A stretch of DNA of 64,000 nucleotides from Streptomyces sp. NBC_00335. Lineage in GTDB: Bacteria; Actinomycetota; Actinomycetes; Streptomycetales; Streptomycetaceae. The DNA lies in NCBI RefSeq assembly GCF_036127095.1, contig NZ_CP108006.1, positions 6,439,501 to 6,503,500 on the forward strand. The letters run 5' to 3'. A model generated the notes under the pieces. That model searched no databases. It was not told the DNA's origin and worked only from the letters and a program-made list of their open reading frames with translations. Made by a program: the position numbers and the translations under genes. Shown here piece by piece: positions 52,628-64,000 of this stretch (positions within the stretch are counted from its first letter, which is position 1; the number at the start of each line of letters is the position of its first letter).

Positions 52628-53340
52628 TCAGTCCTCGCCGAGGTACGCCTTGCGGACGTCCTCGTTGTGCAGGAGCTCCTGGCCGGTGCCGGACAGGACG
52701 ATCTTGCCGATCTCCATCACGTGGGCCGTGTCGGCCAGCGAGAGGGCTGCCTGGGCGTTCTGCTCGACCAGGAGGATCGTGGTGCCGGTCGCCTTGAGTT
52801 CGGCGATCGTGGCCATGATCTTCTGCATCATCAGCGGGGAGAGGCCCATGGAGGGCTCGTCCAGCATGAGCAGCTTGGGCTGGCACATGAGGGCGCGGCC
52901 CATGGCGAGCATCTGCTGCTCGCCGCCCGAGAGGGTGCCGGCGGCCTGCTTGCGGCGCTCTCCCAGGATGGGGAAGAGGTCGTAGGCGCGCTGGATGTCC
53001 TTCTCGATGCCTTCTTTGTCCGTACGGAGGAAGGCGCCGAGCTGGAGGTTCTCGGTGATCGTCAGCCGGGGGAAGATGTGGCGTCCCTCGGGGGAGTGCG
53101 CCAGCTTCATGGAGACGATCTTGTGGGCGGGGACGCCGGCCAGGGGCTTGCCGTCGAAGGTGATGCTGCCCGCGGTGGGCTTGAGGAGCCCGGAGAGGGT
53201 GCGCAGGGTGGTCGTCTTGCCGGCGCCGTTGGTGCCGACGAGGCAGACGATTTCGCCTTCGTTGACTTCGAAGGAGATGCCCTTGACGGCTTCGATCTTG
53301 CCGTAGGCGACCTTGAGGTCTTCGACCTTGAGCAGTGCGG

Positions 53341-53344
<4 letters not shown>
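52628..53344 (-). CDS. livF: Branched-chain amino-acid ABC transporter ATPase LivF
   Basis: 238-residue ABC ATPase: Walker A GTNGAGKTTTLR, signature LSGGEQQMLAMGRAL and Walker B LLMLDEPSMGLS. It powers import of leucine, isoleucine and valine with LivG. The GTG start overlaps the livG stop (GTGA). It is the last gene of the livK-H-M-G-F run. Confidence 0.95.
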
Positions 53345-54248
<904 letters not shown>

Positions 54249-54252
<4 letters not shown>

Positions 54253-55982
54253 GCCCCCGCCTTGGCGGTGGCCAGGTCCGTGGGGGCCTGGTCAGTCGTC
54301 TCGTCGTCGTGGAACTCGAGCTTCGCGCGCTTGTTGGCGATGAGGCCTTCGGGGCGGAAGCGCATGAGCAGGATGAGGGCGATGCCGAAGGCGAGGAGCT
54401 GGTAGTCCTGGAGGAAGGCCAGCTTCGCCGGGATCAGGAAGAGGAGTGCGGCGCCGAGGATGGGGCCGCGGATGGTGCCCATGCCGCCGAGGATGACGGC
54501 GGCGAGGAGGAACGCGGAGTTCGGCGGGACGGGCCCGGCGAAGACGTAGTTCTCGGGGACGACCGTGCTGTTGACGTGTGCCTGGACGGTGCCGGCGAGG
54601 CCGGCGAGGGTGGCGCCGAGGGCGAAGGCGATGAGCTTGACCTTGAAGCCGTTGATGCCCATGGCTTCGGCGGCGGTCTCGTCTTCGCGGATGGCGACCC
54701 AGGCGCGGCCGATGCGGCTGTTGCCGGCGCGGGCGAAGATCACGATGACCAGGGCCATCACGAGCAGCATCAGGAAGTAGTAGTTGGCGTAGGCGCCGAG
54801 GATGATGCCGCCGACGTCGTGGGATTCCCCGAAGTTCCACCCGAAGAGTTCGAGGTGGGGGATGTTGGGGATGCCGTTGGGGCCGTTGGTGATGTCGGGG
54901 CCGGACTGGCCGTCGAGGTTGCCCATGGCGATGCGGAAGATTTCTCCGAAGCCGAGGGTGACGATGGCCAGGTAGTCGCCGCGCAGGCGGAGGGTCGGTG
55001 CGCCGATGACCACGCCGAAGATGAGCGAGGCGAGGGCGCCGACGATGACCGCTGCCCAGAAGGGCAGTTGGATGCCGAACGCGGAGGCGGTGGATCCGGA
55101 GACCAGGGCGGCGGCGTAGGCGCCGACGCCGAGGAAGGCGACGTAGCCGAGGTCGAGGAGGCCGGCGAGGCCGACGACGACGTTGAGGCCGAGGGCGACG
55201 GTCGCGAAGATCAGGATGTTGACCGCGATGAGCGTGTAGGTGTCGCCGCTCTGCTGGATGAACGGGAAGGCGATCGCGGCGGCGGCGGTCCCGATGAGGG
55301 TGACCTGCCGGTTCTTTGCCGTGATGCTGCTGAACCGGTCCAGGAGGCCCGACTTGAGCAGGCCGAAGGCGGCGAAGCCGAGGGTGATCAGGTAGGCGAC
55401 GAAGAGCTGCGGCTCGTTGTCGTTGGTGTCGATGCCGAAGGTGACCACGTAGAGGCCGAGGGCGAAGACGCCGGTGATGATGAGGATCTCGGCCCAGGAG
55501 GGCAGCGGCTTGGCGGGGGCCGCCTTGTGGCTGTCGTCGGGGAGCTTGAAGGCGGCGAGGGCCGCGATGAGCGAGCCGACGAAGGCTACGTAGGCACCGG
55601 GGTCGAGGTCGGCGATCTTGCCGAGGACGACGACGATGGAGATGACCGTGAATCCGGTGGCCAGGAAGTTGCCGAGGGTCAGGAACTTGACGGCCTTGTG
55701 GGATCCGGCGGGCGTCAGCCAGCGGAAGCCCTTGACGCCGAGCGCGGAGAGCGCGAAGGCGAGGCTGAGGACCGCTCCGATGAGGGTGACGTACTGGAGG
55801 CTGGCGGGGCTGCCGTAGTAGGTCAGGTCACCGGGGAAGTCGGGGGTCCACGTCCAGGCCAGGAAGGCGCTGACGATGGTGATGAGGCTGCCGGCGGCGA
55901 CTGCGTAGAGCAGTGCGGCGGGGGCGGGGCCCTGCTTGGCCGGGGCGGTCTGCGGGGTGGTGTTGGTGGTCATGGTTCTCAC
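54249..55982 (-). CDS. livM: Branched-chain amino-acid ABC permease LivM
   Basis: 577-residue permease, longer than typical LivM because of an N-terminal extension with several extra membrane helices. The C-terminal part has the EAA-type RAWVAIREDETAAEAMGING and LGFGEIFRIAMGNLDG segments. Overlaps livH (GTGA) and livG. Confidence 0.93.
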
Positions 55983-56911
55983 GCCCGATCCGCGACGCGC
56001 TCACCGAGCAGGCCTTGTGGCCGCACGAGGAGGACGACGATGAGGAGTACGAAGGCCCAGACGTTGGACCAGGCTCCACCGCCGAGCTGCTGCATGCCGG
56101 GGATCTCTTCGATGTATGCGATCGAGAGGGCTTCGGCGAGGCCGAGGACCACGCCGCCGACCATGGCGCCGTAGATGTTGCCGATGCCGCCGAGGACGGC
56201 TGCGGTGAAGGCCTTCAGTCCGAGGATGAAGCCCATCTCGAAGTTGATCTGGCCCTTGTCGACGCCGTAGGCGACGGCTGCGACGGCGGCGAACGCGGCA
56301 CCGATGGCGAAGGCCATGACGATGATGCGGTCGGTGTTGATGCCCATCAGCTTCGCGGTGTCGGGGTCCTGCGCGGTGGCCTGCATGGCGCGGCCGCTGC
56401 GGCTCTTGGAGACGAAGACGCCGAGGGCGAGCATGCACAGGGGTGCGAGGACGAGGACGAAGGCGTCCGCGCGCTGGATGGAGAGGCTGTCGGTGATCTT
56501 GAAGGCGGCTCCCTTGAACTCCGGGAAGCTGACTGCCTTCTTGGCGTCCGGGTAGAACTGCCAGACGAGCTGCTGGAGCGCGATCGAGAGGCCGATTGCG
56601 GTGATGAGCGGGGCGAGCCGGGGTGCGCTGCGCAGGGGACGGTACGCGAAGCGTTCGGCTGCGGTGGCCACGGCGACGGAGGCGAGTGCGCCTCCGACGA
56701 TCATGACGGGTATCGCGATCAGCAGGGATGTGCCGGTCGGGAGGGCGGTGTACGCGGTGAGTGCACCGAACCCGCCGATCATGAATATCTCGCCGTGGGC
56801 GAAGTTGATGAGCTGGACGATCCCGTACACCATGGTGTACCCGATGGCGATGAGGCCATAGAGAGCACCGAGGGACAGGCCGTTGGCCAGCTGTTGCGGC
56901 AGTTCGTGCAC
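55979..56911 (-). CDS. livH: Branched-chain amino-acid ABC permease LivH
   Basis: 310-residue permease: LSLGALYGLIAIGYTMVYGI at the N-terminus and SRSGRAMQATAQDPDTAKLM as EAA loop. The GTG 56911 has CGGAGG upstream. It is separated from livK by a strong hairpin, which can lower permease levels relative to the binding protein. Confidence 0.94.
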   Translation of the reverse strand: MHELPQQLANGLSLGALYGLIAIGYTMVYGIVQLINFAHGEIFMIGGFGALTAYTALPTGTSLLIAIPVMIVGGALASVAVATAAERFAYRPLRSAPRLAPLITAIGLSIALQQLVWQFYPDAKKAVSFPEFKGAAFKITDSLSIQRADAFVLVLAPLCMLALGVFVSKSRSGRAMQATAQDPDTAKLMGINTDRIIVMAFAIGAAFAAVAAVAYGVDKGQINFEMGFILGLKAFTAAVLGGIGNIYGAMVGGVVLGLAEALSIAYIEEIPGMQQLGGGAWSNVWAFVLLIVVLLVRPQGLLGERVADRA

Positions 56912-56945
56912 CGCAGGGCCTCCGATGAGCGTGTCGGATAAGACT

Positions 56946-56977
56946 CCGCGCGAGGGCGCTGTTGCGCCCTCGCGCGG
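56946..56977 (-). terminator. Hairpin between livK and livH
   Basis: A 14-bp perfect stem, CCGCGCGAGGGCGC (56946-56959) with its complement at 56964-56977 around TGTT, lies after livK. A partial terminator would yield more binding protein than membrane components. Confidence 0.75.
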
Positions 56978-57033
56978 CTGGTTCTTTGGGGAGGGTGGGC
57001 CTGGTCGGACGGACCGGGCCCGGTACTACTGGA

Positions 57034-58272
57034 TTACTGGTTGAACGTGTCGCTCTTGACGTCGACCCACTTGCCGCCCTCGACCTTGTAGACCGTGAGC
57101 TGCTTGTTGGTGGTGTCGCCGTACTGGTCGAAGGCGACCTTGCCGGTCACGCCCTCGAAGGAGACCTTGCCGAGAGCCTCGACGACGGCGGCGCGGCCAC
57201 CGTCGGCCGGGAGCTTGCCGTTGTTGGCGGCGACGACGGCCTTGACGGCCTGGATGATGGACCAGCCGGCGTCGTAGGAGTAGCCGCCGTAGGCCGCGTA
57301 GGGGTCCTTGTAGCCGCCGGCCGCGTAGTCGGCGATGAAGGTCTTGGCGGTGGGGAGCTTCTCGACCGGGTAGCCGATGGAGGTCGACAGGTCGCCCTCG
57401 TTGGCCTCACCGGAGGCGCTGATGAAGGCGGGGTCCTGGATGCCGTCGCCGCCCATGAGCGGGATGCTGGCGCCGGCCTTCTTGATCTGGTCGGCGAGCA
57501 GGCCGCCCTCGGGGTACTGGCCACCGAAGTAGACGGAGTCGGCGCCGGAGGACTTGACCTTGTCGGCGGTGGAGGAGAAGTCGGTCTCCTTCACGGTGAC
57601 GTGGTCGGTGCCGGCGACCTCGCCGCCGAGCTTCTTGAACTCGTCGGAGAAGATCGCGGCCAGGCCGGCGCCGTAGGTCTGCTTGTCGTCGACGACGAAG
57701 ACCTTCTTCTTGCCGGCGTCCTTGAAGAGGTACTGGGCGGCGAACTTGCCCTGGACCACGTCGGTGGCGGCGGTGCGGAAGTAGGTCTTGAAGGGGCGCT
57801 TGAACTCGCCCTTGCCCCAGTTGTCGCCCTGGCTGAGCGAGGGGTTGGTGTTGGCGGGCGAGACCTGCGCCAGGTTGGCGGAGGCGAAGACGCCCTGCAT
57901 CTGCTGGGCGACGCCGGAGTTCAGCGGGCCGACGACACCGACGACCTCCTTCTTGCCGACGAGCTTGGTGGCGTTGGCCTGACCGGAGGCGGGGACCGCC
58001 TGGTCGTCGAGGGCCTCGACCTTGAACTCGATGCCGGGAACCTCGTTGTTCTTGTTGGCCGTTTTGGCCGCGAGGTCGACAGAGTTCTTGATGCCCTGGC
58101 CGAGCGCGGAGAGCGAGCCGGTGAGCGGGGCGTCCACACCGATGACGACGACGGTCTTGGCTCCGTCGGTCTTGTCCGTGGTCTTGCCCTCGTCGCGGGA
58201 TCCGCAGGCGGTGAGGGTCAGTGCACCGGTGGTGAGGACGGTGGTGAGGACGAGCAAAGAACGGTGTCGCAC
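57034..58272 (-). CDS. livK: Branched-chain amino-acid binding lipoprotein LivK
   Basis: 412-residue solute-binding lipoprotein. The lipobox LTACGS is near residue 21, followed by the type I periplasmic-binding fold (IGVDAPLTGSLSALGQGIKN and GVVGPLNSGVAQQM). GTG 58272 has AAAGGAAGA upstream. It starts the liv operon. Confidence 0.94.
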   Translation of the reverse strand: MRHRSLLVLTTVLTTGALTLTACGSRDEGKTTDKTDGAKTVVVIGVDAPLTGSLSALGQGIKNSVDLAAKTANKNNEVPGIEFKVEALDDQAVPASGQANATKLVGKKEVVGVVGPLNSGVAQQMQGVFASANLAQVSPANTNPSLSQGDNWGKGEFKRPFKTYFRTAATDVVQGKFAAQYLFKDAGKKKVFVVDDKQTYGAGLAAIFSDEFKKLGGEVAGTDHVTVKETDFSSTADKVKSSGADSVYFGGQYPEGGLLADQIKKAGASIPLMGGDGIQDPAFISASGEANEGDLSTSIGYPVEKLPTAKTFIADYAAGGYKDPYAAYGGYSYDAGWSIIQAVKAVVAANNGKLPADGGRAAVVEALGKVSFEGVTGKVAFDQYGDTTNKQLTVYKVEGGKWVDVKSDTFNQ

Positions 58273-58813
58273 GATTCTTCCTTTCCCTGGCGCGGCCGCC
58301 TCAGGTGAGGTGCCGAATGTTCGCCGGGCCGCACTGGGAGGTCCACGGCCGTGCTGAGTCGCACCTTTCGGCGCGGTGACTGGCCGTGACTCTAGGCCGA
58401 GGTGGCGAATGCGGGGAGGCGGGAAAGGAGGATGTGACGCTCTTGTTATGCCAAGGCCAAGAATGTGCGGCGGGAGTACGGACAGATCGGGCTTTTAGCG
58501 ACCTCGGGGTTTGACCACATGCTGAGAAATCCCCGTTCCTCTAAGGGGCTTGAGGGCCTCATGGTCCTGTCATAGATCAAAACGGGTCGAATGTTGCAGC
58601 GTGTGGCCGAAAGAATCCATCGAGTGGCATTCAGGAACGTAAAGGCCTGATTCTGCAAGGTATGGACATGACGCAGGGTAGCGAAAAAGCGTGATCGACT
58701 TCGGTCTCCGGATCTTCCGGAGAGGGCGCAAAGGCCTCTCGACCTGCGAAGGGGTCGTACGTCGACAAGTGACCGGAAGCCGGACATGGCATGCACGATT
58801 CCGGTCATCCGGC
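58273..58813 (-). promoter_or_regulatory. liv operon upstream region
   Basis: This 541-bp region is less GC-rich than its surroundings (A/T-rich at 58430-58510 and 58560-58700). It should contain the liv promoter. I cannot assign -35/-10 confidently; a TAACAAGAG-containing stretch near 58440 on the minus strand is one candidate. No gene is supported here. Confidence 0.45.
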
Positions 58814-59212
58814 TCACTGCGGAGGGCGCCAGTTCTCGGAGCTCCGGGTGGCTCCGTCCTGCTCGGTGCAGCGCTGCGCCACGAGCCGGTCGATCAGCTC
58901 AAGTCCCTTTTCCTGCCCGTGGGTTCGCTCCTCGGCCCGGCCGGCGGCGACGGCTTCCTCGTGGATCGCGTACTGATCATTGGACAGGCCCTTCTGCTCC
59001 CAGTCCAGCCCCGACCACTTGCTGCCCTTGAGGGTCTCTTTCGCCCAGTACGAGACCAGGGCGGTGCAGATCTGGGCAGGTGAGGAGGGGCTTGGCTCGG
59101 CAGCGGAAGACGTCGGGGCGGCGTGCGGGGCGGAGTTGGAACATCCGGGCAGGAGCAGCGCGGCGAGGGCGGCGGCGACGTACGGGAGCGTTGTGCGCGG
59201 CGTGGTCCCCAT
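58814..59212 (-). CDS. Small lipoprotein of unknown function
   Basis: 132-residue protein with N-terminal lipobox LLPGCSNS after YVAAALAALL. The mature part is Ser/Pro-rich, then helical (LVSYWAKETLKGSKWSGLD) with cysteines in ICTAL and AQRCTEQ that may pair. The function is not recognised. ATG 59212 gives a good signal; ATG 59236 is also in frame. Neither has a clear ribosome-binding site. Confidence 0.75.
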   Translation of the reverse strand: MGTTPRTTLPYVAAALAALLLPGCSNSAPHAAPTSSAAEPSPSSPAQICTALVSYWAKETLKGSKWSGLDWEQKGLSNDQYAIHEEAVAAGRAEERTHGQEKGLELIDRLVAQRCTEQDGATRSSENWRPPQ

Positions 59213-59400
59213 GGGGGGACGGTAGGCCGTCACCATCGGTGACACAACAGCCCGTGGCGGAACGTGCGCGGACTGGCGGATTCCGGGCGGGTGGCGGGGT
59301 TCCGGGGGCGGGGGCGGGGCGTTCGGGGCGTGCCCGGGGGGTTCCGGCGGGTGCGGCGCGGGCCCGAGGTCGTGCCCGTGAAGGCGGTGCCGGCCCGCGG

Positions 59401-59460
59401 GCACGGCGCGGGCCCGGCTCCTGCCCCTCGCGGGGCGGGATCCGGGCCCGTGGGCCGTGC
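59401..59460. terminator. Terminator downstream of thioesterase
   Basis: GCACGGC-GCGGGCCCGG (59401-59417) pairs with CCGGGCCCG-TGG-GCCGTGC (59442-59460). It lies just after the thioesterase stop on the minus strand. Confidence 0.65.
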
Positions 59461-59470
59461 CTCGCCGGGG

Positions 59471-59944
59471 TCAGGCCCCGGGGGCCGCTTCGACGTCGCG
59501 CAGCAGGCAGGTCAGGCGGGCGGTGCAGACCCGGCGGTCCTGCTCGTCGGTGATGACCACCTCGTAGGTGGCGGTGGAGCGGCCCCGGTGCACGGGGGTC
59601 GCGACGCCGGTGACCAGGCCGGACCGGGCGCCGCGGTGGTGGGTGCAGTTCAGGTCGACGCCGACGGCGACCTTGGTGATGCCGCCGTGCATCATCGCGC
59701 CGACCGAGCCGAGGGTCTCGGCGAGCACGGCGGAGGCCCCGCCGTGGAGGAGTCCGTAGGGCTGGGTGTTGCCCTCGACGGGCATGGTGGCGACCACGCG
59801 CTCGGCGGAGGCTTCGAGGATGCGGATGTCCATCCGCTTGCCGAGGTCGCCCGCCGAGAACAGCGCGGGCAGGTCGATGCCCAGGGCCGTGTACTCGTCG
59901 AGGACCTCCTGCGGGAACTTCACCGCGTGCTGCTGCTCGCCCAT
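59471..59944 (-). CDS. Hotdog-fold acyl-CoA thioesterase, PaaI/MenI-like
   Basis: 157-residue hotdog protein. GNTQPYGLLHGGASAVLAETLGS is the signature and the following ITKVAVGVDLNCTHHR gives the core strand. It hydrolyses an aryl- or acyl-CoA; MenI-type activity in menaquinone synthesis is one possibility. The N-terminus extends about 35 residues before the fold. It stands alone between a lipoprotein and a molybdoenzyme gene. Confidence 0.9.
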   Translation of the reverse strand: MGEQQHAVKFPQEVLDEYTALGIDLPALFSAGDLGKRMDIRILEASAERVVATMPVEGNTQPYGLLHGGASAVLAETLGSVGAMMHGGITKVAVGVDLNCTHHRGARSGLVTGVATPVHRGRSTATYEVVITDEQDRRVCTARLTCLLRDVEAAPGA

Positions 59945-59998
59945 GGGCCGACTCCGTTCGTCAACGCTCGTTAACCATCTTGTCCTGGAGTCGTTCTA

Positions 59999-62269
<2,271 letters not shown>

Positions 62270-62684
62270 GTCGCTCCCCTTCGAGCGTGTGTGCGAGTGC
62301 AGCACATAGTGCCGCACTTCCGATCCTTTCACGGTCGCCGGGTGGGCGGGAGGGCGGTACGGAGCGTCCGCAGGCCGGGCGGGTGCGCCGGGGGCGGCCG
62401 CTGTGACGGATGCGCCGGGGGGAGCCGGACGGGGCTGCCCGGGCGAGTCGCGGGGGAGGCCCGGTGGGAGGCGGCGGCCGGGCCCTTGCGGCGGACCGGC
62501 CGTGGACGGGCCCCGCAGCGGACTGGCCCCACGAAGGGCGCTGGATGGGTGGCGGATGGGCCGGTGGCCGGCCTCCGGGGGCGACGGCGGTCGGGCCCGC
62601 GCGGGGCCGGGCCCGGACGGCTGCCCACCGACCGGGTGACCACCGGCGCCGGAATTGTCAGCGCGGCGGCCTAGGATCGGGGGC
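62270..62684 (+). promoter_or_regulatory. Intergenic region with polA promoter
   Basis: 415 bp, extremely GC-rich with no gene. At its right end TAGGAT (62672-62677) lies 7 bases before the polA GTG, so polA is probably transcribed as a leaderless mRNA. No matching -35 at normal distance is clear (TTGTCA at 62655 is too close). GTGCAGCACATAGTGCCGCAC near 62297 is a weak palindrome. Confidence 0.5.
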
Positions 62685-64000
62685 GTGGCAGATTCAGCAT
62701 CGAAGAAGACCGACCAGCCGACCGCAGCGGGCCGCCCCCGCCTGATGCTCATGGACGGGCACTCCCTGGCGTACCGGGCGTTCTTCGCGCTGCCCGCGGA
62801 GAACTTCACCACCGCGACGGGGCAGCCGACCAACGCCATCTACGGGTTCGCGTCGATGCTGGCGAACACGCTGCGCGACGAGGCGCCCACGCACTTCGCG
62901 GTGGCGTTCGACGTGTCCCGCAAGACGTGGCGCTCGGCGGAGTTCCCCGAGTACAAGGCGAACCGTTCCAAGACCCCCGACGAGTTCAAGGGGCAGGTGG
63001 AGCTGATCGGCGAGCTCCTCGACGCGATGAGCGTGCCGCGCTTCGCGGTCGACGGCTTCGAGGCCGACGACGTGATCGCGACCCTCGCCACGCAGGCCGA
63101 GGCCCTCGGCTTCGACGTGCTGATCGTCACCGGCGACCGGGACTCCTTCCAGCTCGTCTCCGAGCACACCACCGTGCTCTACCCCACCAAGGGCGTCTCC
63201 GAGCTGACCCGCTTCACCCCCGAGAAGGTCGAAGAGAAGTACGGGCTCACCCCCCAGCAGTACCCGGACTTCGCGGCGCTGCGCGGCGACCCGTCCGACA
63301 ACCTCCCCGGCATCCCGGGCGTCGGCGAGAAGACCGCCGCCAAGTGGATCACCCAGTTCGGGTCCTTCGCGGAGCTCGTCGAGCGCGCCGAAGAGGTCAA
63401 GGGCAAGGCCGGGCAGAACTTCCGCGACCACCTGGACGCCGTGAAGCTCAACCGGATCCTGACCGAGATGGTCAAGGACGTCGCCCTGCCCAAGACCCCG
63501 GCAGACCTGGCCCGCGCCCCTTACGACCGGACGGCCGTCACCGGAGTCCTGGACGTACTGGAGATCCGCAACGCCTCCCTGCGCGAGCGGCTGCTCGCCG
63601 TGGACCCGGGCGCAGCCGAGGAGGAGGCCCCGGCCCCGGTGGCCGCCGCCGTGGAGCTGGACGGTTCCGTGCTGGGCGCCGGCGAGCTCGCGCCGTGGCT
63701 GGAGAGCCACGCGGGCGCCCCGCTCGGCATCTCCACCGTCGACACCTGGGCGCTCGGTGCCGGCAACGTCTCCGAGATCGCGCTCGCCTCGGCCGGCGGC
63801 GCCGCCGCCTGGTTCGAGCCGTCCGCGCTGGACGAGGCCGACGAGCGGGCCTTCGCCACCTGGGCCGCCGACGCCGCCAAGCCCAAGGTGGTGCACAACG
63901 CCAAGGCCCTGATGCGGGTCTTCCCCGAGCACGGCTGGACCCTGGCCGGGGTCGCCATGGACACCGCGCTCGCCGCTTACCTGGTCAAGCCCGGCCGCCG
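62685..64000 (+). CDS. polA: DNA polymerase I, N-terminal part
   Basis: The gene runs off the right edge; about 438 residues are seen. The 5'-3' exonuclease domain is complete (RLMLMDGHSLAYRAFFALPA, VDGFEADDVIATLA, VTGDRDSFQLV and GDPSDNLPGIPGVGEKTA). It is followed by the degenerate 3'-5' exonuclease-like domain (KPKVVHNAKALM). DNA repair and Okazaki fragment processing. The GTG start is near a TAGGAT promoter element. Confidence 0.96.
   Translation, partial: MADSASKKTDQPTAAGRPRLMLMDGHSLAYRAFFALPAENFTTATGQPTNAIYGFASMLANTLRDEAPTHFAVAFDVSRKTWRSAEFPEYKANRSKTPDEFKGQVELIGELLDAMSVPRFAVDGFEADDVIATLATQAEALGFDVLIVTGDRDSFQLVSEHTTVLYPTKGVSELTRFTPEKVEEKYGLTPQQYPDFAALRGDPSDNLPGIPGVGEKTAAKWITQFGSFAELVERAEEVKGKAGQNFRDHLDAVKLNRILTEMVKDVALPKTPADLARAPYDRTAVTGVLDVLEIRNASLRERLLAVDPGAAEEEAPAPVAAAVELDGSVLGAGELAPWLESHAGAPLGISTVDTWALGAGNVSEIALASAGGAAAWFEPSALDEADERAFATWAADAAKPKVVHNAKALMRVFPEHGWTLAGVAMDTALAAYLVKPGR

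Noticed and set aside
58446..58817. Short minus-strand frame in the liv upstream region
   Set aside because: No ribosome-binding site, no codon bias and mixed composition. It lies in promoter DNA.

Overview
The window is very GC-rich chromosomal DNA with strong C/G third-position bias, frequent GTG starts, tightly overlapping stops and starts, and typical Streptomyces content: an Rpf cell-wall hydrolase, an S. griseus-type trypsin, DesA/DesB-like siderophore enzymes and an ANTAR response regulator beside a liv operon. It is most likely from a Streptomyces or a close relative. The right third (pyruvate kinase, tRNA, ANTAR regulator, livFGMHK, formate-dehydrogenase-like enzyme, polA) looks like conserved core chromosome. 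The left half looks accessory.

The main content of 1-30.3 kb is an almost complete set of genes for breaking down the steroid nucleus, in two parts. The genes for the C/D-ring intermediate HIP are at 1-4419 (an IpdF-like SDR running off the edge, FadE30-like, enoyl-CoA hydratase, two further FadE-type subunits) and 12276-17494 (IpdC, IpdB, IpdA, EchA20-like, two SDRs). The A/B-ring genes are at 18583-30342: HsaE, HsaG, HsaF, KshA, an unknown 76-residue protein, KshB, an IclR regulator, HsaA, HsaD, HsaC, HsaB and KstD. Together these would oxidise an androstane skeleton at C1/C9, open rings B and A, convert the small fragment to pyruvate and propionyl-CoA, and open rings C and D. The two divergent HIP promoters carry near-identical palindromes (1404-1423 and 15782-15803) resembling KstR2 operators. 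The ring genes instead flank an IclR regulator. FadD3, KstR2, FadA6 and side-chain or uptake genes are not in the window.

The HIP genes are split by 4401-12244: a DUF2568 membrane protein, a methyltransferase, a response regulator, a LysM/M23 Rpf protein, a histidine kinase, a cold-shock protein, a DEAD-box helicase and a secreted tyrosine phosphatase. From 30.3 to 37.5 kb lie a secreted HAD phosphatase, a small Gly/Cys-tailed membrane protein beside a zinc-peptidase-like gene, a trypsin, and a two-component pair separated by a 36-bp minisatellite. From 36.2 to 41.9 kb, chorismate mutase and aminopeptidase N sit between two long C-rich non-coding tracts with tandem repeats.

From 41.9 kb onward are a DesA-DesB-like pair without DesC/DesD, a Tat-exported 5'-nucleotidase, a SIMPL protein, pyruvate kinase, a hydrolase/TetR divergent pair with a clear operator, a MarR-like regulator, an HTH-LAGLIDADG protein, an unusual tRNA with a CAA anticodon and short variable loop, the ANTAR regulator, the liv branched-chain amino-acid transporter, a lipoprotein, a hotdog thioesterase, a YdeP/FdhF-type molybdoenzyme and the start of polA.
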